Below are positions 1 through 7,651 of a stretch of DNA of 64,000 nucleotides, piece after piece. The stretch is from a virus: positions 1 to 64,000 of the IMG/VR virus record IMGVR_UViG_3300030012_002072, one strand, 5' to 3'. Under the pieces are notes generated by a model, which was not told the origin of the DNA, made no database searches, and worked only from the letters and a program-made list of their open reading frames with translations. A program made the position numbers and the translations under genes. Every line of letters starts with the position of its first letter. The first letter of the stretch is position 1.

Positions 1-1
1 C

Positions 2-1615
2 TCTGCTCAGTTAGCTGCAAACTCAATTACATCAGCAGAACTTTCAGCAAATGCTATTGCAGAAGTAACTGTAGGAGCAAATTCAATTACAGCTGTTGAG
101 ATAGCTTCAAATGCTATTGGAGCTGTACAGATAGCCGCAAACTCAATTGCTGCAGCAGAAATACAAGCAAACTCAATAGGCACTTCAGAAATAACAGCAA
201 ACTCTGTAAATGGTACAATCATTTCGGGTAACGCTGTAGGTTCAAGTCAAATTGCGATAAATTCTGTAAATGGTATTATCATAGCAGATGGTGCTATTGA
301 TGCCGCAAGTAAACTAGGTAATGCTATTATATCTGGAGCTAAGTTAGCAGATAATGCTATCAATGATTCTAGAATAGTAGCAGCAAATACTATTGATACT
401 AGCATGATAGCTTCTAATAGTATTACAGCAGCTCTTATTGCAGCAAATCAAATTAACACTTCTGAAATAGTAGCAAACTCTGTAAATGCAGTTCTCATAG
501 CAGCAAACTCAATTAATAATAATCAAATATCAGCAAACTCTGTAAATAGTATTGTTATTCAAAACGGTTCTGTCAATGGAGACCATATAGCAGCAAACTC
601 TATTACAGCAGCTAAAATAGCAGCAAACTCAATAGATACAGCAGAAATAGTTTCAGGAAGTATAGATAATGTTCATATCAGTGCAGTAGGCACAGACAAA
701 CTATCAGGAACAATTAGTAGCGCGCAGATAGCTGCAAACGCTATTACAGCAGCTAAAATAGCGGCAAACTCGATTGATACAGCAGAAGTAAAATCAGGAA
801 GTATAGACAATGTTCATATTACAGCAGTCGGTACAAATAAATTATCAGGAACAATAAGTAATGCACAAATAGCAGCTAATGCTATTACAACAGCAAAGAT
901 AGCCGCAGGTAATATTGGAAGTTCCGAGATAGCAGCTAATGCTATTACAACAGCAAAAATAAAAGCTAATAATATTACTACAGCTACTATTGCAGCTAAT
1001 CAGATTACTACTCTAACAATAGCAACAGGTGCTGTTGGAGCAGCTCAGATTTCAAGTATCAATGCTAATACTATTAGCACAGGTACACTATCAGCAGCTA
1101 GAATAGATGTAGATAATTTAGTTTTACCCGTAGTTCATAATTCAGTTTCAGGCTTTTCAATAGGAGCTTGGAATAATGATACCATGAGAGTAAAACAAGT
1201 AGGGTCAATTGGAACTGAACCAGGAATATACACAGGATATGTAAGAGTCTTTGGAGGCAGTGGACAAGTAAAAACTTTAGAAGTTGCAGTTTCAGATTCT
1301 ACATTTGGAACATCATTTGGACAATTAAAAAGTAATCAGGAGTATGATTCAGGAACTCTAAATGGTCATTCTACTCAATTACCTATTGCAAATACAGGTA
1401 ATGGATTTGTTCAATATGCTTCTGGAGCAAGTAAGTATTGGTCAAGAGTAGATAGATTTAACCAGACATATGCGATAGCACAGATAAGTTTTAGTTTTAG
1501 AAAAACAAGTTCAAATTCAACTACAACAAATTTATATCTCAATGCTCAAGGGGATGGTAATAATAGATATTTAACAAGATGCGAATATGCATTTTACAGA
1601 TTTAGTGAGAGTTAA
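2..1615 (+). CDS. Tail fibre protein, AANSI-repeat type (5' partial)
   Basis: The frame is open from the left edge, so the N-terminus lies outside the window. The first ~370 residues are tandem ~10-residue repeats of the form IAANSITAAK, with hydrophobic residues at fixed spacing, as expected of a fibrous beta-solenoid or trimeric fibre shaft. The last ~150 residues, after a VLPVVHNSVSG stretch, lose the repeat and look like a globular tip domain rich in Ser, Thr, Gly and Tyr. The same repeat recurs in the fibre at 5125-7422. It is the first of a run of co-directional structural genes. The role in host recognition is inferred from this repeat class and context. Confidence 0.8.
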   Translation, partial: SAQLAANSITSAELSANAIAEVTVGANSITAVEIASNAIGAVQIAANSIAAAEIQANSIGTSEITANSVNGTIISGNAVGSSQIAINSVNGIIIADGAIDAASKLGNAIISGAKLADNAINDSRIVAANTIDTSMIASNSITAALIAANQINTSEIVANSVNAVLIAANSINNNQISANSVNSIVIQNGSVNGDHIAANSITAAKIAANSIDTAEIVSGSIDNVHISAVGTDKLSGTISSAQIAANAITAAKIAANSIDTAEVKSGSIDNVHITAVGTNKLSGTISNAQIAANAITTAKIAAGNIGSSEIAANAITTAKIKANNITTATIAANQITTLTIATGAVGAAQISSINANTISTGTLSAARIDVDNLVLPVVHNSVSGFSIGAWNNDTMRVKQVGSIGTEPGIYTGYVRVFGGSGQVKTLEVAVSDSTFGTSFGQLKSNQEYDSGTLNGHSTQLPIANTGNGFVQYASGASKYWSRVDRFNQTYAIAQISFSFRKTSSNSTTTNLYLNAQGDGNNRYLTRCEYAFYRFSES

Positions 1616-1617
1616 TA

Positions 1618-1968
1618 ATGGCAGTACATAATTTTAATAAAACCTTTACATATGTTTCAGCAAAGTATGTTAATAAATCAGAAAGTGATGATACACAAAT
1701 TATATCAAGTGTAACTATAAGAATAGATGCGGTAGACCAAGCAGACGATACCAAAACTATAACATTAGAAGAAGAAAGAGCATTAAATTATCACAAGTGG
1801 AAATCTGCAGAAACATTAAATAGTAGTTTTATAGAAGTTTCAAGTATAACAAATCAGAACATGATTGATTGGTTTTGTGATGGGGTATCAAATGAAGACA
1901 TGGATGGATTTCTTACTTGGCAACTTTATGGGTGGGCGGAAGTAGACCCGACTCAGACTACAGATTAA
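1618..1968 (+). CDS. Hypothetical structural-region protein, 116 aa
   Basis: It starts two bases after the preceding fibre gene stops, so it is probably translationally coupled to it. The protein is acidic, with an N-terminal beta-rich half (NKTFTYVSAKYVN) and a Trp-rich C-terminal half. I do not recognise a family. Its position between fibre genes suggests a fibre-associated or chaperone-like small structural protein. A promoter follows it, so the next gene can be transcribed separately. Confidence 0.6.
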   Translation: MAVHNFNKTFTYVSAKYVNKSESDDTQIISSVTIRIDAVDQADDTKTITLEEERALNYHKWKSAETLNSSFIEVSSITNQNMIDWFCDGVSNEDMDGFLTWQLYGWAEVDPTQTTD

Positions 1969-2010
1969 CTTTTATCTATAGGTTGAATAGTATGCTCTCA
2001 AAAATAGTTC

Positions 2011-2039
2011 TTGACATCACCTCAAGTTTTTGATATAAT
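2011..2039 (+). promoter_or_regulatory. Sigma-70-type promoter in the structural region
   Basis: TTGACA and TATAAT are separated by exactly 17 bp and preceded by AGTTC, the same extended -35 seen at the minus-strand promoters. It reads into the gene at 2061, which has AGGAG at 2049-2053. It is the only copy of this promoter found in the structural block. Confidence 0.8.
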
Positions 2040-2060
2040 TTAGCATATAGGAGTATAAAT

Positions 2061-2399
2061 ATGGCAGCAGGAACTTATGATATTGTAATCGACCAAGGGT
2101 CTGATTTCTCAATACAAATACAGATAGAACAGAATAGTGCGAATGTGAACTTAAGTACACACTCAGCACGAGCACAACTGCGCCCAACTCCTAGTTCAAA
2201 TACAAAAACAGCAGATTTCACTTGCAGTATAACAGATAGCGCAAATGGTATCCTGAAAATGGACTTATCAAATGCTACCACTGCTAATATATCTGCTGGA
2301 AAATATTATTATGATTTAGAATTAGTTAATACAGGCTCAAGTACTGTAACAAGACTAATTCAAGGCGTTGCAAGAGTCACACAAGAAGTTACAAGATAA
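2061..2399 (+). CDS. Small beta-sandwich structural protein (BppU N-terminal-like)
   Basis: 112 residues. It starts with a D-Q-G-S-D-F motif and has alternating beta strands (SIQIQIEQN, SARAQLRPT, KYYYDLELVN), a pattern seen in small baseplate or fibre-attached immunoglobulin-like proteins such as the BppU N-terminal family. AGGAG precedes the ATG at good spacing and a promoter lies 22 bp upstream. The stop overlaps the next start (TAATG). The fold assignment is by pattern only. Confidence 0.6.
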   Translation: MAAGTYDIVIDQGSDFSIQIQIEQNSANVNLSTHSARAQLRPTPSSNTKTADFTCSITDSANGILKMDLSNATTANISAGKYYYDLELVNTGSSTVTRLIQGVARVTQEVTR

Positions 2400-2788
2400 T
2401 GGCTACCAAATTAATTATAACTCCTAATACAACATCAATTAATGCGACCAGTAACACAACAACTCTTACAATATCGTCAGCTGTTGGAGGCGCCGCTTCT
2501 GACGCTGGAGGTGTGACTTTCACTTCAGCCGTATCACGGTTTAGTGATGATAACGCAGATAATAATGTTCAAGACGCATTAAATTATTTAGCCAATAATT
2601 TCTTTGTGGCAACGGAAGCACCTACTGCTAATACAACTAATTTAGCAGAGGGCGATTTATTTTATGATACTGATGATAATCAGTTAAAGATTTACCGTGA
2701 AACCTCAACGGGAACATTTGAATTCGTACCTATAATGATAGGCAACAGTTCATCAGACTCAGACACGGTAGACGCAGGGAGCTTTTAG
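2399..2788 (+). CDS. Tail fibre-associated protein, 129 aa
   Basis: It overlaps the previous gene by TAATG. The N-terminus is a Thr/Asn/Ser-rich beta segment. The C-terminal half carries GDLFYDTDDNQLKIY, a motif common in marine phage fibre and fibre-hinge proteins. No enzymatic motif is visible. It is probably a connector or short fibre component. Confidence 0.6.
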   Translation: MATKLIITPNTTSINATSNTTTLTISSAVGGAASDAGGVTFTSAVSRFSDDNADNNVQDALNYLANNFFVATEAPTANTTNLAEGDLFYDTDDNQLKIYRETSTGTFEFVPIMIGNSSSDSDTVDAGSF

Positions 2789-2805
2789 CTCGATAGGAAA
2801 CAATC

Positions 2806-4575
2806 ATGGCACAAACCATAAAAATTAAAAGAAGTAGTAGTTCCGCCGCTCCTGGTTCGCTTAGTGCTGGTGAATTAGCTTATTCAAGTAATTCACAGAA
2901 ACTATTTGTAGGAGCTCCAAGTGATGGAACAGTTACAACAATAGGTGGAGATTTATATGTAAATATGCTCGACCATACAGCTGGTACACTTACAGCAAGT
3001 TCAGCAATTATTGTTGATTCCTCTAGTAAGATTGACCAACTGAAATCTGGTAACTTAGTAGTTACTGGCTCATCAGACACAATTTCAACAAGCTCAGGAG
3101 CATTAACAATTTCAGCAGCTGGTAATCTAGTCTTAGCACATGGCGGTACTTTAGATTTAGATAATCAAGCAACCTCTTTAACAATTATAGACAACCAAGC
3201 ATCTGCTCTTGATATCAATGAAGGCGGAAATTCATATATCAAATGCACTACTACAAATAGTGGAGAAAAAGTTGTTATCGGTCAAGATATTGAAATGGCT
3301 GATGATGTCTCACTATTATCAGATGCGGCAGTTCTTAATTTTGGAGCAGACAAAGATGTAAGCCTAACACATGTAGCTGATACAGGTTTACTACTTAATT
3401 CAACAAGACAATTACAATTCGGAGATTCAGGAACATACATTCATCAATCAGCAGATGGAGTATTAGACTTAGTATCTGACTCTGAAATAGAAATCAATGG
3501 TACAACTATTGATATCAATGGCGCAGTAGATATTTCTGGCACAACAAATAGTGTAGGAAACTTATCTGTAAACACTAATAAATTTACAGTAAACGCAGGA
3601 GAAGGTAATACAGCTATCGCTGGTACACTTTCTGTTACCAATGCGGCTACTATGTCATCAAGTTTAACAGTTTCAGGAGCAGCAACCTTAAATGGAAATG
3701 TAACTTTAGGTAATGCAGGCTCTGACACAATAACAATTACAGGTACACCAACCTTTACTCCATCAGCAGACTTTGATGGTGGTTTCACAGTAGCAGGTTC
3801 TCAGACTGTTAATATGGGTGCTAACAGAGTACAAAATGTAGGCACTCCAACAGCAACAACTGATGCTGCAAACAAAGGTTATGTAGATAGTGTAAAACAA
3901 GCACTAGATATTAAAGATTCAGTAGTAGTTGCTACTGTATCTAACTTTGCTTCTTCTTACAACAATGGAGCAGGCACACTTACAGCAGATTCAAATGGTG
4001 CAATATCTATTGACGGAGTTTCACTAACTTCAGGACAAAGGGTACTTGTCAAAGACCAAACAACAAGCACACAAAATGGTATATACTCTGTAACAACAGT
4101 CGGTGACGGTTCAAATGCCGCAGTTCTTACAAGAACAACTGACGCTGATAGTACAGCAGATGTTACAGGTGGTTTATTCACATTTGTAGAAGCAGGTTCT
4201 GTAAACGCAGATAACGCTTTTGTACTAACATCAGTAACAGGTGGAGCAACACTTGGTACAGATAATTTAGTATTCACACAGTTCTCAGGAGCTGGTCAGG
4301 TTACAGCAGGATCAGGTCTTGCCAAATCTGGTAATACTTTATCAGTAAATGTAGATAATACTTCTTTAGAAATAGTTTCTGATACTTTACAAATTAAAGG
4401 ATTAGATAATGCTATATCAGAAGGTGATTTAGTATTTGGAGCAAATGGTGGAAATCAATTTACCACTTTAGCAATAGGAACATACGATTCCACTAACTCA
4501 GTAGGACAAGTACTACAAGTTGGTGCGAACGGAACAGTAACATGGAGCAACACATTAGACGGAGGAACATTCTAA
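2806..4575 (+). CDS. Tail fibre protein, 589 aa
   Basis: The N-terminal ~40 residues (IKIKRSSSSAAPG then GELAYSSNSQKLFVG) form the attachment-type module found at the start of many marine phage fibres. The middle has beta-helix-like repeats of the LNFGADKDVSL and QLQFGDSGTYI type. A stretch near residue 350 (ATTDAANKGYVDSV) is typical of phage fibre domains. The C-terminus ends in a short VLQVGANGTVTWS segment. AGGAAA precedes the start. It is likely a receptor-binding or side fibre. Confidence 0.75.
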   Translation: MAQTIKIKRSSSSAAPGSLSAGELAYSSNSQKLFVGAPSDGTVTTIGGDLYVNMLDHTAGTLTASSAIIVDSSSKIDQLKSGNLVVTGSSDTISTSSGALTISAAGNLVLAHGGTLDLDNQATSLTIIDNQASALDINEGGNSYIKCTTTNSGEKVVIGQDIEMADDVSLLSDAAVLNFGADKDVSLTHVADTGLLLNSTRQLQFGDSGTYIHQSADGVLDLVSDSEIEINGTTIDINGAVDISGTTNSVGNLSVNTNKFTVNAGEGNTAIAGTLSVTNAATMSSSLTVSGAATLNGNVTLGNAGSDTITITGTPTFTPSADFDGGFTVAGSQTVNMGANRVQNVGTPTATTDAANKGYVDSVKQALDIKDSVVVATVSNFASSYNNGAGTLTADSNGAISIDGVSLTSGQRVLVKDQTTSTQNGIYSVTTVGDGSNAAVLTRTTDADSTADVTGGLFTFVEAGSVNADNAFVLTSVTGGATLGTDNLVFTQFSGAGQVTAGSGLAKSGNTLSVNVDNTSLEIVSDTLQIKGLDNAISEGDLVFGANGGNQFTTLAIGTYDSTNSVGQVLQVGANGTVTWSNTLDGGTF

Positions 4576-4576
4576 T

Positions 4577-4786
4577 ATGGCTCAAGTGATTAAAGTAAAA
4601 AGGTCAGAAACAGCAGGGTCAACACCCTCTGGTTCTGATTTAGCAACACACGAGATTGCAATGAATGTAAATGACGGAAAGATATTTACAAAAGCTGCTA
4701 ACGGTTCGATAGTAGAAGTAGCTAACAAGGTTACACCAGGAGCAACCGAAGCAGATGTATTAGCATTTGCAATCGCATTAGGATAA
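4577..4786 (+). CDS. Short fibre-attachment-like protein, 69 aa
   Basis: The N-terminus (AQVIKVKRSETAG) is clearly related to that of the 589-residue fibre just upstream (AQTIKIKRSSSSA), so it looks like the attachment module alone, without a shaft. GGAGG lies upstream of the ATG, inside the end of the previous gene. A structural role as a connector or decoration is inferred. Confidence 0.6.
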   Translation: MAQVIKVKRSETAGSTPSGSDLATHEIAMNVNDGKIFTKAANGSIVEVANKVTPGATEADVLAFAIALG

Positions 4787-4790
4787 AATT

Positions 4791-5123
4791 ATGGCATCAA
4801 CATTTAAATCAGCAACAGCGGCGGATGTAGGAACATCACTAGTCACTGTATATACTTGCCCAAGTAGTACAACCTCAACTATTATTGGTTGTTATCTCTG
4901 TAACCAGAGTGGTGGTGCTATTGAGGCAGACTTACAGTTTTTTGATTCAAGTTCTTCTACGCACATAAATATTTTAAAGAGCACACCAATAGCTAGTGAC
5001 TCTACGATTGCTGCGATAGGGGGAGATGCAAAGGTAGTACTAGAAGCAGGCGATGCTATTAAAGTTCAGAGTAATGTTCTTAGTAGCATTGATGTAGTAC
5101 TTTCATATTTGGAGCAAACATAA
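4791..5123 (+). CDS. Small structural protein, 110 aa
   Basis: A beta-rich small protein with a single Cys pair region (GCYLCNQSGG) and repeated Ser/Thr. The sequence pattern (TSLVTVYTCPSS, DAIKVQSN) resembles small virion proteins encoded between fibre genes in marine phages. AGGATAAA precedes the start. The exact role is unknown. Confidence 0.6.
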   Translation: MASTFKSATAADVGTSLVTVYTCPSSTTSTIIGCYLCNQSGGAIEADLQFFDSSSSTHINILKSTPIASDSTIAAIGGDAKVVLEAGDAIKVQSNVLSSIDVVLSYLEQT

Positions 5124-5124
5124 G

Positions 5125-7422
5125 ATGGCACTTATAGGTAAACAAAATGCGTTAGTTTCTGTACTAGAAGCTAACTCAGTAGGGGCAACAGAGATAGTCG
5201 GTAATGCCGTAACCGCAGCAGCTATAGCAGCCAATTCAGTAGGTTCTTCAGAACTTTCTGCTAATTCTGTCGGAGTATCAGAAATAGCAACCAATGCCAT
5301 TGCAGCAGCTCAACTACAGTCCTCAGCAGTAACAGGAGTAGCAGATAACTCTATAGATTCGGCAGCTATAGCAGAAAACTCAATAGACTCCAGCGAACTT
5401 GTATCAGGTAGTATTGATACTATTCATTTATCAACTGGAGCAGTTACATCAGCAAAAATAGCTGCTAATAATATTACTACATCAGAATTAGCATTAAATT
5501 CAGTAACAGCAGGGCAGATAGCAGCAAACTCTGTTACATCAAGCGAGTTGGCACAAAATTCAGTAACAGCTACACAAATTCCGAGTGGAACAATAACAGC
5601 AGACTTAATGGGTGCAAACTCCGTAGACTCTAGTGAATTAGTAGATGGAAGTATAGATACTTCTCACATTGGAGCATTACAAGTTACAACAGCAAAGATA
5701 GCCGCAAACGCTATCACAGCCGCTAAAATAGCAGAAAATGTCGTAGGTGCTTCAGAAATAGCATCAAACTCTATTGGAGTTACACATATCGCAAGTGGGT
5801 TAATTACTGCAGATTTATTAGCAGCAAACTCAGTTGATTCAGCAGAATTAGTTACAGGTAGTATTGATACTATACACTTAGCCGCTGATTCAGTAACATC
5901 TGCAAAGATACCTGATAATGCTATAAATTCAGAGCATTATACTGATGGTAGTATTGATACAGTACATATTGCGGATTCAAATGTAACAACAGCAAAGATA
6001 GCCGATAATGCTATAACAGCAGCTAAAGTAGCGGCTAATGCAATATCTGCCTCTGAATTAAAATCAGATGCACTTGGTGGTCAAACATTCACAGGTAATG
6101 TCACACTATCAGGTAACTTAACAGTTAACGGTACAACTACTACTGCGGCATCAACAAACACAGTTATTGCAGATAAGTTAATCGAACTTGCAAATGGCAC
6201 ATCAGGTTCTCCATCAGGAGACATAGGTATTGTCGGTGAAAGAGGAAGTTCAAATAATATCTTTATCGGATTTGACGAAAGTGAAGACAAGTTTAGAATG
6301 GGTACTGGTACATTTACTGGTGCTTCAACAGGTGATTTAACAATTACAACTGGAACATTACTAGCAAATATTGAAGGTAATGTTACAGGTAACCTTACTG
6401 GTACAGCAAGTGCAGTAGCAGATAACGCAGTTACATCAGCTAAAATAGCAGCAAACTCTGTAGATTCTAGTGAATTAGTAAGTGGTAGTATTGATACTAT
6501 ACATTTAGGTAACTTACAAGTAACAGCTGCAAAAATAGCAAACAATACTATAACAACAGGTAAAGTAGCAGATAATGCTATAGACGGCACAAAGATTGCA
6601 TCAAATAGTATTTTAACAAGACATATTGATGATAGTCAAATTACTACTGACCAGATACTAGATGGAACAATCGCAACGGGAGATATCGCTGACGATGCAG
6701 TAACATCAGCTAAGATAGCAGCGAATACTATAGCAACAGGCAATATTGCAGACAACGCAGTAGATGGCACAAAGATAGCACAGAATAGTATTCTTACTAA
6801 GCATATTGATGACGCACAGGTTAATACTGCACAATTAGCAGGTAACTCTATAACAGCCGCAAAAATACAAGCAAATGCTGTTGGTTCAAGTGAGATTGCA
6901 AATAACTCTGTAACAGCTACACAATTATCAAGTGCAGGTCTATCTGGTAAAACAATGTCAGGTACAGTTACTTTCTCAGGTAATGTAAATACACAGGGAA
7001 CAACAACACTTGGTAATGGAACTGGTGATATAACAAATGCAGCTGGTGTATTAGGTATTCAAGATACAAACCCACCACAAAAACTTCACATAGACGAAGT
7101 AGCTGGTATGGATGTTGGTTCAAGTAGTTCATCAAGTACAGCAGTATTTACACTAGATTCATTTAGTGCAAGTGTATTCAGAACTGCTAAATATTTGATT
7201 CAGGTAAAAAACACAACAGATTCAGACTATCAAGCATTGGAAATAGTTTTATTCCATGATGGGTCTACAGTTTATTTAACACAATACGCTTCTATATTTG
7301 ACAATGGTGCTCAAGCAACATTTGATGCAGATATAAATAGTGGTAATGTAAGATTAAGAGTAACACCAGCAAGTGGTGATACAATGGCTTATAAGTTTAT
7401 AAGAACAACAATAGAGGTATAA
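5125..7422 (+). CDS. Tail fibre protein with AANSI repeats, 765 aa
   Basis: Residues ~10-310 and ~430-610 are ~10-residue repeats (AANSVGSSEL, DNAITAAKVA) like those in the fibre at the left edge. They are interrupted by a GNVTLSGNLTVNGTTT segment around residue 320-350 and by VIADKLIELANG, a motif common in phage fibre proteins. The C-terminal ~130 residues are globular (ESYQALEIVLFHDGS-like content) and probably form the tip. The two AANSI proteins may form a hetero-oligomeric fibre or two fibre types. Confidence 0.75.
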   Translation: MALIGKQNALVSVLEANSVGATEIVGNAVTAAAIAANSVGSSELSANSVGVSEIATNAIAAAQLQSSAVTGVADNSIDSAAIAENSIDSSELVSGSIDTIHLSTGAVTSAKIAANNITTSELALNSVTAGQIAANSVTSSELAQNSVTATQIPSGTITADLMGANSVDSSELVDGSIDTSHIGALQVTTAKIAANAITAAKIAENVVGASEIASNSIGVTHIASGLITADLLAANSVDSAELVTGSIDTIHLAADSVTSAKIPDNAINSEHYTDGSIDTVHIADSNVTTAKIADNAITAAKVAANAISASELKSDALGGQTFTGNVTLSGNLTVNGTTTTAASTNTVIADKLIELANGTSGSPSGDIGIVGERGSSNNIFIGFDESEDKFRMGTGTFTGASTGDLTITTGTLLANIEGNVTGNLTGTASAVADNAVTSAKIAANSVDSSELVSGSIDTIHLGNLQVTAAKIANNTITTGKVADNAIDGTKIASNSILTRHIDDSQITTDQILDGTIATGDIADDAVTSAKIAANTIATGNIADNAVDGTKIAQNSILTKHIDDAQVNTAQLAGNSITAAKIQANAVGSSEIANNSVTATQLSSAGLSGKTMSGTVTFSGNVNTQGTTTLGNGTGDITNAAGVLGIQDTNPPQKLHIDEVAGMDVGSSSSSSTAVFTLDSFSASVFRTAKYLIQVKNTTDSDYQALEIVLFHDGSTVYLTQYASIFDNGAQATFDADINSGNVRLRVTPASGDTMAYKFIRTTIEV

Positions 7423-7423
7423 A

Positions 7424-7648
7424 ATGGGAACTAAATTAAATTTTAACATCGAAGACGCTGGACTGTCAGTAGATGGAAGTGAAAAATTTAACGCGAGTGG
7501 AGCTGCTCAAAATATAACTATTAGCGGCGATAAGATAACATCAGGTACTGTAGCAAGTGCAAGACTACCATATACCATTAGAACAAATGCTCCAACAAGC
7601 ACTGAGTCTACAGCTAGTGGTCATATATGGTTCATATACTCGAGTTAA
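7424..7648 (+). CDS. Short fibre-linked protein, 74 aa
   Basis: The motif TISGDKITSGTVASARLPYT is typical of fibre C-terminal or linker pieces. It lies between two fibre genes with a one-base gap upstream and GAGG before the start. No catalytic motif is visible. Confidence 0.55.
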   Translation: MGTKLNFNIEDAGLSVDGSEKFNASGAAQNITISGDKITSGTVASARLPYTIRTNAPTSTESTASGHIWFIYSS

Positions 7649-7651
7649 TAA

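Noticed and set aside
2-7422. CRISPR array or tandem DNA repeats in fibre genes
   Set aside because: The repeats are coding, in frame and degenerate at third positions; no spacer pattern.
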